From positions 2,509,474-2,573,473 of the forward strand of contig JAMKCF010000018.1 in NCBI GenBank assembly GCA_023634235.1: a DNA stretch of 64,000 bases. Direction: 5' to 3'. How positions within the stretch are numbered: position 1 is the stretch's first letter; each line of letters begins with the position of its first letter. The notes under the pieces are model-generated. The model was not told where the DNA came from. It did not search any database and saw only the letters and a program-made list of their open reading frames with translations. This DNA is from Pisaster brevispinus (Eukaryota > Echinodermata > Asteroidea > Forcipulatida > Asteriidae). The position numbers were made by a program, and so were the translations under genes. This document shows, piece after piece, positions 38,601-51,186 of the stretch.

Positions 38601-40725
38601 CTTGGAATACCTCCAGAGTCATGTTTGGGTCTATTTTGTAGGTTAAATAGCCCAATGAAGCTGGTATGTCCCTTCGAGTAAACATTTCAAACTACCACAT
38701 ACACATAATTTCAATCTAGTTTACAATTTTTTCTCTCATACAAGGTGGAAGCAGACCAAGTAAATCTATCGTGCTCGAAAATGTGCACATGCTCAGAAAT
38801 AAGTAAATCGTCTGCTGCCATCTTGCGTCCTAAAGTCCTTGTTACTCACCTGTCCATACTACCCTCACGCAGCTTTGCCTCGGATAGATACCGTCTTGAA
38901 ACACGTGACAGCAATACATTTCTTCCCTGTCGTTGAACTTGTTTACCACCAGATTATTGTTTGTATCTAAACTGTACCGCCCACCTGTCTTAGCAACTCC
39001 GTTATCGAGAAAAACAATATCCATACTTTGGCCGTCGTCAGTGCTGGTATTTAGGCGTGACCAGTAAACAGTGACGTCAACTAACCTGGAACCAGTTTGT
39101 GATATCACTGGACACGTGACGACGTTCTCCTCTTTGAAGTTTATAGTTATGCTTTGGATATCCCCGACCGTGTTTGGCCATCTGTGTATTGGGAACGTTT
39201 TACCTGCAGAGTGGACAACAAAAGAGGATTTATCTAAATGGCACAGTCTCATTAAAAAGTCCCATGCGGCATAAAAGAGAACAAACGCGCGACTGCACTC
39301 ACATATATGACCTTATTAGGGTATCTTTGGTGAGAGGCGAGTGCTCTACTTACCCAAGACAATCAAATCCAGGAAGTCCTCCACGTACTTTCCAATCGAA
39401 TTCTTGTACGCCTTACACCAATACCGATCAGAATCAGTCTGGTTAGCCGACTGGATGACCAAGCCGTAATTGGTATCAGTGAACTGATAGTGTGGAATGA
39501 GACTAATCACGGTGCCGCCGGGTGGGTTGTGGTGTTGTAGGATAAGCTGCCGATTTTCTTGGTTGCAGCTGCTCCCTCTGAACCAAATTATGTCAGCAAT
39601 TACGTCACCGGGAGCAACAACTGGACAAGGTAGTTGGTATGTGTGACCTGTTTGTAACACCCGCTCATTACTTGATGTATGCAAGGGAGTTTCAGCATCA
39701 CCTGCCGATTAAAAGTGTATACAAACCGCTAATAAAATACTAATCTCACAAACTATCATTATTTCTATAATCGGGAAACAATTTTTACTAAACACGACAA
39801 GAACAAGAGCATTATTTGTGTTTCACCCAAACATCGATGGGTGTTACCCAGCACTTTCCCAGGTCCTGTGAAAATTCCACCCACGACTGTTGGCTACCTT
39901 TTCTTTACAGGGCTCGAGAACGCATCAGTGCTCATCACACATCAGTGTGGCAATAAGATGATTTAAGTCCAAATTCTTTTAATGACCAGGGATCGACTTT
40001 TACAAAGTAAAAAGATTTATCTTAAAACCATGCAGTGAGGGCTGCTGTCTACGAAGTCCCTAAAGGGACAATACAAAACATGAACTCGTGCGCTCACGAC
40101 ATACTATCTCGTCGTATTTCAATATGTCAAACCCTCTTAGCCTATGGAAACAAACTTGGATAAATGACCTATAGGACAACATAAGACGGGCGCGTTGCGA
40201 CCAAACAAGCCCATCACTTGAGGGTTAAGATGGATTGGCATTTTTACCATAGTGATTTGTATTGTGACATCACACTTTGCTTAATAGCAATAACGATTGA
40301 TACACATCTTAAGATCAAACTTGGCTCATCTAAACATGATTCCTGGGTCAACTCTGAACCCGGGGATTCAAAGTAAGCCCGGGTTGTATGTTACCTTGTC
40401 TTTTCGTTCGCTCGTGTAGTTTCATCGAATCCAATCTCACGGTTTCTGAAACAATCTTGCCCTTCCACAGCCCTCCTTCAATTTCAAGCACAGAACAGCG
40501 CAATTTGTATATGCTTTCTGATGAGTTGTTCGATGGTGTGTCTGCTGTTGTGCAGTTTTCAAGAGAAATTTCATTGCTGTTCCTCATTTCAAGGGCGTCG
40601 AACTCAAATGTGCTGTCATGACGTATGTTCTGACATGTGATGGTCACATGATCTTCATCTTTTGTGACGGCGAGTGTGACGGAGACTGCGAGAGCAAGCC
40701 TCAGAAAAAACTGGAAAAATGCCAT
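34723..40725 (-). CDS. Ig receptor copy B, propeller truncated by a stop codon
   Basis: Exons are 40725-40395, 39701-39354, 39203-38850, 38021-37662, 37266-37075, 36516-36445 and 35645-34723, all introns phase 1. The signal peptide (MAFFQFFLRLALAVSVTLAV), three Ig domains and TM helix match copy A, and all donors are canonical GT. In the last exon a TAA at 35227-35229 replaces the serine codon TCG of copy A within the NHL repeat. The predicted product is 691 residues instead of a possible 859. The frame after the stop remains open to the original stop at 34723, so the lesion is recent. It could be a pseudogene, a functional truncated receptor, or a null allele. Confidence 0.8.
38742..38826. 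repeat. Short inverted-repeat element (GCAGCAGAC family), copy 2
   Basis: Orthologous to the element at 4982-5066, so it predates the duplication. Its TCTGCTGCCATC end lies about 25 nt from the exon 3 donor of copy B. Confidence 0.6.
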
Positions 40726-43700
40726 TGTTCAGGAAATGTGCCACTGGAACTAAGTCGAATGGGAGTAATCAGCATACACCTTTAAAAGCTGAAAATACAA
40801 ATAAAAAACACATAATATTGTAACATCAATAATTGTATACGATTTGAACTGTTTTGCTCATCAATAAACAATCCCAACCCTAAGTGAGACATATTAAGCG
40901 CCTTTAACAACTCGTTTTGGGATTAATGTGGTTTTTTTTAACTTTTTGCCACCAATTTTGGTAGGCTAAATTTTATGCAAAAGGCATTAGCTCGCTTTGA
41001 TTTTGGCCAATAATAAGACACAATTAATTGCATGACGTCACATGAACGTTTGATGCACTAAATTATTAACAAGATGTTCATTATAAGTGCCCACTGTACT
41101 ACACCAGTATCGACGACAAATTGTTTCAGCAAAGCATTAGTTTTGCTGCTCTCAACAAATGGACGTTTCCGGTGACTTTTAGCCACAGCAGTGTCCATGC
41201 TATTTGAATTGTATTGGAAAGTAGATATTTATTTGAAAATTTCACCACAGGTGTATGGGTGTAGACACGGCCGTCCGGGGTTTTCAATCACGGACACGAC
41301 GATTCCTACCTCACCAAATGCATGATCATGCATAGCCAGGCCTATGTTGCGTTTTGTCATGAGTTGTCATTTTCCATTGTCGGAATTTATTTCTCTCAAT
41401 ATTCTCTTTTATAGCCTGATACAGGGCCCAAATTGTCAAACCGTCCTACTTTTTGTGCTCGATTGTCAAATTAAAATAAATACTTGCCAGAAAGGATTAC
41501 ACATCTAAATATAGAAGAGTCTAATATCTAGTTGACGGTGATTGGTAAAACAAAAATGCATATATAAATATTTCATAATCATGAATAACTGATTAGCTAA
41601 ACAAGTTGGTAAAGGCGCTTCGTGGTATCGCCGCTCGCGCTGGTCTTTTTTTTTGGGCGTGACATATGGGGTGCCGCCCCCGCCGCGTGCGCCTTGACTA
41701 AAGGCTACTTTGGATGGGGCGCTGCCGGCGGATTTTTTTTCCAAAACAGGTTTGCTAAAACTAATATTTCCGGTCGTCTGATTTGCTGATATGTTTTCCG
41801 TCACTAGCAATGGCGGCGTACACAAATATAAAGCAAGCCACTGTAGCCTGGAAAGATTGAGTGTTCTCAGCGTAATTTTAATTAAACAGACATAACCATA
41901 GTTAGCCTACAGATCAAAATAAAACAATACTAATGTAAAAATACACTCATGTTTAATACGCTGTATTTTGTTGAAAAAGACCGGCTTTGCCCCAAATCGT
42001 CGTTTTTTTGGCGGTTCTGTCGCTAAAATCTGTCACATTATTGGTTTTCCCCCCATACGTTAAAGAAAACGCCTCACAGCGTTAAAGGTATTATACAAGA
42101 TTGGTATAGAAATTAACATTTCTACCTCAAGGTAGAGCTGACAATAAAGTGATAATCGAAATCAGCAGTGCGGTTTTCAGGTTCTCATGAAAAAATTTCT
42201 CGAGTAATGAATTAATTTCAGAGGGAAATATTTCTCAGAAAACAAATGTTCTCAAGAATAAACTTCAAACCATACGGGGTTTTTTTCAGACTAAAATGTA
42301 ACAATTATTATGTTTGTATTCTTTACATTCCTGTATAGGCCTAGTACCATTAAAACAATAAACATAAGAAAACATAAATCTTCAGTTTACTTGTTTTAAT
42401 CATGTTACGTACACAATCTTCTAATGGCATTTCCAATTTTCTTTAACATTGAAATTGTAAAGTTATTTACATCAATAACATTTTAACATCAATTTTTTTA
42501 AGAAAAGAAAATTAGCAGCGACGTCTTGTTTACCATAACTATTATTAGTTTATTGTCATCTTTCATATGCATATAAAAAAGGGAAACATACGACACACGA
42601 GAGTGAATCAAATCACTGTGCCCTCAGGCATTTAGCTCCAGATAAATTGAAGGTAATAGAATTTGATTGCAAAAATAAAGTAACAAAGGATGACTAAATT
42701 TGAAGTGGTCATGCGCTTATAATGTCTTTCCAGGTCAATAAAAAATAATAAGTTTGAATTGCATGTCTTGGTGCTGGAGTTAGAATGATTCGCTATGAAC
42801 TTGAAAAAAGCGACGTGCGGCACTGCCTTTAAAGGGTCATGAACTTCCTTGGCATTGTTGCCAGTTGGATGTCTGTACCTCGTTCAAAAACCAACTGGAT
42901 GGGTAAACACACTCCCACAAAGTGATGCTGAACTTTGATATGTGATTCAAATTGCATTGAAGAATTCCTTGCGTAAAATTTGTTTTGGTTATATTATGCT
43001 GTTATTTTTGCTTTGACACTAAACATGCACGTAGCGAGCGCTGAGTCGGTGTGATGAAATTTGCATATACATAAATGCACCCAAAAGAAAGCGACACCAA
43101 GCCGTAAAACAACAAAGTAAAACTAGAAGTACGAACTACTGTCGACATTATTCACAAATCAACAGATATTGAACGCCCACCAAAGCTGCACTTTGAACTG
43201 AGGCAACGTTTCTTCTAAGTGTAAGTTCTGTAGATAGTTCCCAATAGACGCTATCTTTACGGGCAAATTGCATTTTGGCTTACAGGCGCGTCAAGCACTC
43301 AAATTATTAACGCAGCCTTGCTATTTACTAACCAATCGTAAGATGAGTTTTGTGAAATGGGCGCGTGCAGCTGCTGCACGCCGTTCTCACGCAAAACGCA
43401 TGACTGTGTGTTCCAAAATGCCCGTAAAGATGGCCGAATTACGTCAGATCTGTACTGGCATTGTTATTTCATTGAAACACGCCCAAGGGTACAGCAATTG
43501 TTTCTTCTTCTTGGATTTGCATACGCACACATCGAATGTTAAACCAACCAATCAATCAACAACCATGCACACCCAGTTTTAACTTGATGTTCGTAAATTT
43601 ATTTTTACATTATCTTGTTTCCTCAGTCACATAATGAAAAATGTTGTTTTATACATTCATATTACTTTCATTAAAATACCGACTCGTAAAAAGAGCTCGG

Positions 43701-43926
43701 TCGTTGTTGTGACAATTTACATTCCTGTTTCAACAGGTGAAATGATAATGTCTTTGTTTGTTTCTTTTCAACTGGTGTTTCTTAAAAAATTAATGTAAAA
43801 TCATGTAAAACCAGAGAGACAATATCCTTTTTCATTCATGACATCTATGCATTCTGTATTCCAGCTACTTTCATGTTTTTAATGATAAACATATTACATG
43901 TAATAAAAAATACCATCTAAAAGCAA
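40726..43926. other. 5' flank and spacer of copy B
   Basis: No gene seen. The region is shared with blocks A and C. At 42991/42992 it shows the uninterrupted sequence GGTTA|TATTATGC where block C carries a 3-kb element. Confidence 0.55.
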
Positions 43927-43940
43927 GATTGAGTTAAAAA

Positions 43941-45806
43941 GATTGAGTATACAAGGACATAGCGTCTGCTATTTGTGAAAAGTTCGCTGCAGTCGGTAAC
44001 GACCTTGACCCTTTGGATACAACCTTACTGCCATCCTACCTTCCGGCCAAACCAATCCCCCATCTCCAGCCTTGGCAGGTCCTCGCACAACTTAATAGAA
44101 TAAGCCACAGAAAGGCGAGTGGCCCCGATAATATTTCGGCTAGATTTATACGACAGTATTCATATGAGCTATCTAAGCCCTTGACTCATATTATCAACGC
44201 CTCGTTCGCACAGCTTATCGTCCCAGCACAATGGAAGAGAGCAATTGTCGTCCCTGTACCCAAAACTTCACCCGCCAACATAGACAATTTGCGACCCATT
44301 GCCCTCACAGATCACTTTGCCAAAGTGACTGAACATTTTATTGCTCAGCAAACGATGGCGTCGATTAAACCCAACCTCGACCCCACCCAGTTCGGAAACA
44401 TCAAGAACGTATCCACCACGCACTGTTTGATTGATGTACTTCACACACTCCACGCGAATGCTGAACTACCCAAATCTATATCGTCCATTCTTCTCACTGG
44501 CGTTTCTAAGGCTTTTGATCACATAGACCACACAATTGCAATTTTCAAACTCCTCAAGTTGGGAGTTCCACCACACTTAGCCGCCTGGATAGGTGATTTC
44601 ATCTCTAATCGTGAACAGTGCATGAGATATCTCAATTGCTTTTCTGAATGGACCCATATTAATGCAGGTGTTCCACAGGGCACTAAGCTATGGAGCCATA
44701 ATCTTCCTGGCAATTATCAACGATGCCGATTTCAACGAGAACAATACAAATATAAAACACTTCAAATATGTTGATGACATGACTGTCATTGAAACCCGCG
44801 ATACCAGTGTTGGATCCAACCTCCCGTCTGCAATCACTGATTTGGATGTTTGGTCGTCGGAAAACAAAATGCAACTTAACGTAAAAAAATGTTTCACCAT
44901 GGACATTTGTTTCTCGCGGAACCCACCAGATCCCCTCCCGTTGACTCTAAATGGCAATACAATCACACAATGTATAGTTGTTAAGCTTTTAGGTGTTTTT
45001 ATTCAAGCCGACCTAAGGTGGCACACGCATGTGAGCTCAATGATCAAGCGTGCAAATTCTCGCCTTTTCATGCTTCGTAAACTGAAGTTTCATTATCTAA
45101 GCACAACTGATCTTGTCACTATATATACCTCTTTTGTGCGGCCTATTTTGGAGTACGCTGCACCCGTATGGTCACGTGCTATTTCAAGTAAGCAGTGCGA
45201 TGACCTAGAAAGGGTGCAGAAGCGCGCATGTAGAATTATTCTTGGCGATCACTGCGTGCGCTACTCAGACGCTCTACAACTGTGCAATATTGAAACACTG
45301 CAATGCCGTCGTAACCACTTGTGCCAATCTTTTGCTAAAACTCTCCCTTCTTCATTTCTCAAGCGACTTTTGCCACAGAGGTCTGATAGCGGGTACCAAC
45401 TTAGGAAATCTGGACCTCTGGGACAGTTTCAATGCCGCACAGAGCGCTATAGAAAAAGCCCTCTCCCTCACCTCATACGCCTTTATAACAACTGAATTGA
45501 AATAGTAAGCGGCTTTTTATACGCTTTTTGAGTTTGTTTTCTTACTTTCTTATGATGGCCTTGAGGATTCACCGGGCTGCGCCTACAATATTTTTATCCA
45601 GGTCACTGTTTCACCGTTTTTTAAAAACACTTTTGTCCTTTTATTGTATAAGTTTTAAATGTTGTTTTTTTTAATTTCATTTTTGTAATAGTGTAATTTT
45701 TCATCTTTTAACCTCTGTACATTTTCCTGTAATTCGACCTTTGGTCGCCATGGGAATTTTTGTTTTTTAAAGAGTAAACCAATAATGAATGAATGAATGA
45801 AAGTAT
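43941..45806 (+). mobile_element. Non-LTR retrotransposon (LINE), 5'-truncated and frameshifted
   Basis: Reverse transcriptase motifs run from HRKASGPDNISARF through LRPIALTDHFAKVTE to GVPQGTKL. One extra base near 44692 shifts the frame, and the second frame holds FKYVDDMTVIE (motif C), then LGVFIQADLRWHTH, the typical LLGV-x-D region, and FVRPILEYAAPVWS, to a TGA at 45495. Motif A reads LLTGVSKAFDHIDH, in which the expected catalytic aspartate is replaced by glycine. There is no endonuclease domain upstream. The 3' end has ATGA repeats. GATTGAGTT(A/C)AAAA flanks both sides (43927-43940 and 45807-45820). This is a dead copy of a CR1/L2/Jockey-like family; the exact clade is not assigned. Confidence 0.9.
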
Positions 45807-45947
45807 GATTGAGTTCAAAATAATGTAGTCCCTCGATAGACATTATGAAACATAATGTTGTGGAACAAGTAAATAGCAAGAATATTTCGGGAAGGATTGC
45901 TGAGCCACTATTTTAGTGCAGGATACAGTTACGGCGTGACTGACCAG

Positions 45948-46123
45948 GGCCCAATTTCATAGAGCTGATTAAGCAGAAAATAACGCTTAACAATTTCCTG
46001 CCAAGCAGAAATGAGCAGGATACCAGTCACAAATTGTACACGTGACATGGTAGTTTGGCTGGTAACCTTATTCTGGTAAGCATAATTTAATTGTGCTTAA
46101 GCAGCACTATGAAATTGGGCCCT
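45948..46123. mobile_element. Miniature inverted-repeat element with perfect 17-bp ends
   Basis: AGGGCCCAATTTCATAG at the left is exactly inverted as CTATGAAATTGGGCCCT at the right, 176 bp overall. The interior is a hairpin-like TTAAGCA-rich sequence. A target duplication is not clear. Confidence 0.85.
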
Positions 46124-46259
46124 CAGGTCCAACTTGAACTTCGTCCAAAAAAACTCTCGCTATATCAGCCTGATACCCAACTAAATCTTTCCAAATAATC
46201 ACACTGCTTAGAAATGTGTTCCACTGTTTGCTCGTAAAAGGTTTTAAATCTTCGGAAAC

Positions 46260-47250
46260 ACTAGATTAGAACAATGAGCAAAACACCTATTTCTTGACGA
46301 GTCCCAATAAGATTTCGTATCGGCAGACATGGCCAAGTTTGCGCAAGGACTATCGTTGACCACAGTTCGACTACGTTTGCCCGAACTCTGTCTAGTCGAC
46401 GATAGTTTGACTACTCTAGTCGGCTATTTGGAACCAGTCTACGGGGCATGGTCGCATCGCTGGTTATCTATAGCCGTTTTCATAGCACATTGCAGAGTGG
46501 ACCAGTTATAACTAAGAGACTGGAAATAAAGTTAAAATAAAAAAATGGCGAAAAAATCAAGTGAACCACCAACGTAAGTGAAGCTATTAGCTAGTCTTTT
46601 ATTTTCATTACTTTATTATCATGATTATTATGGATTAATCAGTAGCATTTCACAAATAAATCAGTCCCACTAACGCCTAACAGAACATGACTGTACAACA
46701 CGGAGAAGGCCTATATATAAAAAAAGTGATTTAGATTTATTATTTACTTACCCTCAACAGTTCAACTCAGCTCAGTCACGCCAGTCAAGTAAAAAAGGAT
46801 CGTTTTGTGACGCTATTGACTAAATCATGGATGACTAAACTATGTAGTGAAAGTGGACATTTAAAACAAATCATTTATTTTCTGGGCGTAGAACTAGAAA
46901 ACATTGTTTACAAACGGACAGTAATAACAATCCCATACTCATAGCATTAGGTTTAAAAAGCTGCATGTAATGATGTATACAGTAGTCAGATCAGAAAATT
47001 ACTCAAAAAACCACAATTCAAACTCAAAGTCATGTTCCTTATGATTGTAAAATAAGCAGCACAAACAAAAAAATTCAGATAAAAAAGGGAATGAACGAGT
47101 AAACCGTTAAACCCCTAGGCCTGTATGTTTATAAGTGCTGTATTTTGTACATATTATTTTGTAGATAGGTCCAAAATTATTTAAGGCCATTCATTTTTTA
47201 TTCAACTTTTCCTGCAAAAAGCAAATTTTTATTTCATAAGTTTTTCACAA
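46260..47250. other. Spacer with a short internal hairpin
   Basis: No recognised gene. Between 46346 and 46420, GGACTATCGTTGACC and GTCGACGATAGTTTGAC give a partial inverted repeat, suggesting a decayed element. A 60-codon frame at 46329-46511 has no recognisable domain. Confidence 0.35.
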
Positions 47251-47254
47251 TAAA

Positions 47255-47461
47255 TTAAAATTTGTATTTCATTTGTGAATTGTGCATTTGCCGAGTTTGC
47301 ATTTTGGGCTTGTAGTCTCTCCTTCCCTGGTGCAACATCGAAATAATTGTAGCAATTTGTACTACGCGCTGGTGGGCCTCGGCGATATCTTCCGCTTCAT
47401 TCAACAGGTCAAAGAACGTAAACAAACCAAACGTATTATTATTCATGACCACCGCCGCCAT
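47255..47461 (-). CDS. Short hypothetical frame, not recognised
   Basis: From ATG at 47461 the minus strand encodes 68 residues beginning MAAVVMNNNTFGLFTFFDLL and including HQGRRDYKPK, ending in TAA at 47255. Composition is more protein-like than nearby frames, and transposase N-termini of the Harbinger type can look like this, but there is no downstream nuclease domain. It may be a fragment or chance. Confidence 0.2.
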   Translation of the reverse strand: MAAVVMNNNTFGLFTFFDLLNEAEDIAEAHQRVVQIATIISMLHQGRRDYKPKMQTRQMHNSQMKYKF

Positions 47462-47579
47462 GTTGACAATAGTTGACAATAGACCGATTTTTTTTCCACT
47501 CACAATCGAGTCAACACAAATCTATAATTTACTTATTTTAGTCTCGCAGATAAAATCAGTTCAATAAAAAGAGGAGCCT

Positions 47580-48175
47580 ATATTTACTTGAAATCAAAAG
47601 TGGTAAGTTGTATGATGTAAACTCCAATTATAATTTTAAAAAATACATGAACATAATGGTTTTTGAATAATGTTAACATGAATAATGATTGAGCTTTCTG
47701 ACGGCTAATATATATGCCTAAAAAACTGCCACACGTCAAACCCAGGCTCAATTTGTTGACATTTTTAAGGAACAAAATCTACGGTAAGCCTATATATAAA
47801 AACAAAAGTGGCAAGGGTATTTTATGATTTCAACTCGAAGAAAAAATAATGGTCATGCTCACGTGAATAATGTCTTAGTTTTCTGACAGCTTTTGTCTAA
47901 AAAGCTGTCACACGGCGGAGCCATGTTTAAAAAAAAAAATTGGCAATTTTGACCTTCAATTTGTTTTGACAATTTTGCACCCCCAAAATGTACGGTAGCC
48001 TACGTATAAAATCAAAAGCGGTAAAGGTATTTTATGGTGTCGACTTGAAGAAAAAAAATGGTTATGTTCACGTGAATAATATCTTAGTTTTCTGACAGTG
48101 TCTACAAAGCTGTCACACGGCGAAGCCATGCTTAATTTTTTTGGCAATTTTTACCTTCGATTGTTTTGTAGCACC
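47580..48175. repeat. Tandem repeat, unit about 209 bp, three copies
   Basis: Each unit has ATCAAAAGTGGTAA, a GTGAATAATG segment, TTTTCTGACAG and CTGTCACACGGCG-like sequence. Units start near 47586, 47795 and 48004. The first is the most diverged. Confidence 0.7.
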
Positions 48176-48179
48176 CTAT

Positions 48180-49950
48180 ACTTTGAACACATAGACAGGT
48201 TATTTTGGCTTAAATTTAAAAGGGATGTTCACATACATACAAATTGTGCGGTATTAATAATAATATAATGACTTAGTTCGTACAAAAAAAATCTTCATAT
48301 TCATAACTCTGTCCAATACAGCCTGTTTTTTTAAGTATACAAGTACAGTTTTGATTACAGCTGATTTTTTTTAAAGCTATAAATTAGATAGCTACTGTTG
48401 GTATGAATTTTTATAGCTGCATGCATAATTGTTTAAACATGACTTTAATTTTGAAAATAACCCATGTCTCTCAATTTTTATTTATTTGTACAGAATTGGA
48501 GCTTTCTAGTTCTACGTCAAGTGCGGGTGGTCAAGCTCCAGGTCTGTCCTCAGCCTCAGCAGAAAGATGCTTGCGGTCAAAATTCAGTGTTGCTGGTGCT
48601 TCAAAGCAGCCTTCTCTCTCTGCCCCCCCCCCGTCCAATTTCTTTATTATTGGTCTGATTGCTATAATTTTGGCCACACATAATAGAGCAACTCGATATC
48701 TACAAGATGCAAACATTTGAATCTCTCAGGGTCACCATATGGTTGCAATATTTACAATAATACAATGAAATACATACATTGCCAAATCCTGACATTTACA
48801 GTGTTTTTAGGTTAAAAAAAACCAAGATTTTTATGTATGTAAATGGACATTTTGGTACCATGTAGCAATCATATCCTTTAAGGTTCCCAATGATCTGAAA
48901 GTATTTAAAACAACTTTTGATGGTCCTAGGTTGCCATTTTGTATTCAAATTCCCATTGAAGATACCCTCATTTCATTGGCTTATAAATACGTAATATAAC
49001 TGATATATGATTTAATAGCTGTATAAACGTGTTTACTGATTTGAGTTGTAAGTTAATTTTAATGTACTCAATTATCAATTTCAAAACAAAATTGGACCTA
49101 AAACAAATTTTTTTTAAACAATACTTTGAAATATTGTTATTGTTTTGGCGCCATTTTTCATGAAAAAAACAAAGAAAAACAAAATATTTTTTTAAAGTGG
49201 GGTGGTATTTCAAGAATGAAACATAATATTTATGTGACTCCTGAAATAAAACACTAAAATCAGCCTCAGTAATTACATTTTAAACTTGTTCATATATAGA
49301 AAATAAATCAAACATCTATTGGTTGCCATGGTAACAAGAACTGACGAATGTATTCAAATTTTATTTAAAAATGTTCGGTATAATGTTTTAGGAAAAGTCA
49401 CAACATTGTGTTTGAATCAAACATAAACTGTAGACGTGGAAAACAAAAATGTGGTGGTAGGGGGGAGGGGCACAATGTCCAACCCCCCCAAGGTTAAGGC
49501 GCCATTTTTTCGGAAGTGCTCCACATTTTGATAAGACACACAATACCCACATTGTAAGCCATATTTTAGGTAGTCACAAGGAGGAGACTTACAAAAAACA
49601 GTTTAGGAAGCTATTTTGACCTCATGCCCTATCTAAAGGCAGTTGGGCAGTAATAATCACGTAAAAAGTTACTGAACAAAATTAAAATCATTTATACATC
49701 ATGTAATGGAGATTATGCATTTAATCTATACCGAAAGACGGTGACGTCCCGTTTTCATGGCGAAATAATACAACAAACAATGATTTAAACAAACTTCACC
49801 TATGTATAGGGACAGTGTCAAGGACTATTTTCAGGTTCCCACATTACATTTATCCTGCTTATTGCTACTTAATATTATTTTTGCTTCACTCCATAGTTAC
49901 ATGTTGTTGTCGTTATTAAGTATGGAAATAAATGTGAATCTGAAATGAAA
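48180..49950. other. AT-rich spacer, no gene seen
   Basis: A serine-rich frame ending at 48720 has a hydrophobic tail, but no upstream exon joins it in frame. The remainder is simple AT-rich sequence with homopolymer runs. Confidence 0.5.
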
Positions 49951-50383
49951 TGAAATTGTCAAATCGTCCTATTTTATGTTATCGATTGTCAATTTTAAAT
50001 AAATACTTGCCGGACAGGATTACCCATCTAAATATAGAAGAGTCTAATATGTAGCTGACGGTGATTGGTTAAAATAAAACGTATGTGTAAACATTTCATG
50101 ATCATGAATAACTGATTAGCCAAACGAGTTGTTAAAGGCGCTTCGCGGTATCGCCGCTCGCGCTGGTCTTTTTTCGTGAGTGACATCTGGGGTGTCGCCG
50201 CCGCCGTGTTCGCCTTGACTAAAGGCTACTTTTGATGGGGCGCTAGGACCGAGCGAAAACACAGCTAGTGCAAATGTATTACATTTTGTTACAATCGCAC
50301 AAGGCACAAAATGTAGTATAATCCATTAAAATAAAATAAATAGGAGCAGTTTGGGCCATGAAAAGATTTGTCGAAGAAGCAAA

Positions 50384-51186
50384 ATGGATATTAGAAAATT
50401 CTTGTCAGTGGCTAGGTCCCAACAGGAACAGGATGAACATGATGGCCAAAGTGAAAACAAGCACAACGATGATGAGATTGACAAAGAACAAGGTGAATGT
50501 TCAAACGTTGAGATAGGGACTACTGCTGAACAGAGTTCCCCAATCAACTTTATCAACCTGATGGTGTATGATGTAAACTCCAATTATAATTCAGGTGAAG
50601 CCATGGCTTTTGTTCCTTAACCTATGGACAGACGAACACAAAAATAACAGCACCAGCACATATTGTACAGACAATAGACTTGACAGACAAACACAACAAT
50701 GGCTAATGCAATGTGTGTTGAAAGATAACATAACCTAGGCAATGCAGAAACAGTCATCATCTATGAATATCCATCAAGTAGTTGCTTTTTCAAATTTCTT
50801 GTAAAGATAGGTAGAGTAATTGATTTTTTAATTGAGTTACTCAGACCATTCCAGAACCCGACTCCACGTTGAACAGAACTATTTTGGTATAATGATGTTC
50901 TTTGGAGGGAAACAAACAAATTTGTCTTTGCAGTACTTCGAGTATTATATGAATGGACTTTTGAAGATAAAGTGAAAAATGTGTAGCTGAACGTTCATTC
51001 AGTGCTCTACGACGCATGAAAACATGGTTGCGAAGTACTATGACTCAGAAACGTCTTAACCATGTCATGGTCTGTCACGTACATCGAAACCGACTGGCAG
51101 CAGTAAATCCTCAACCCATTGCACAGGAATTTCTACTCAAGTCAGCTGATACACGCGGTAGAATATTTGGTCTAATTTTAAGGTAA
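50384..51186 (+). pseudogene. Internally deleted hAT-type transposase (zinc-finger MYM-like)
   Basis: A frame from ATG at 50384 encodes MDIRKFLSVARSQQEQ and an acidic region, resembling the N-terminus of TTF/MYM-type hAT transposases. After a non-coding gap, 50983-51186 encodes AERSFSALRRMKTWLRSTM and RLNHVMVCHVHR, the conserved hAT dimerisation region, ending in TAA. The RNase-H-like core is missing, so this is a non-autonomous remnant. Confidence 0.7.

Larger units (their letters stand above)
34240..43800. repeat. Duplicated block B (Ig receptor copy B and its spacer)
   Basis: Aligns with block A over the gene and upstream spacer. Exon sizes agree with copy A except exon 1 (331 against 337 nt) and exon 5 (192 against 201 nt). 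Several insertions present in A are absent here. The spacer end holds an empty site for a Helitron-like insertion found in block C. Confidence 0.85.

Noticed and set aside
43268..43582. 104-codon frame in the spacer of block B
   Set aside because: The equivalent sequence in blocks A and C is broken by indels in this frame, so it is not conserved as protein.
46544..48720. Possible plus-strand gene: MAKKSSEPPT exon with a GTAAGT-like end, then a serine-rich exon with a hydrophobic tail
   Set aside because: Joining at the visible donor and TACAG acceptor gives a stop after a few codons, and no domain is present.
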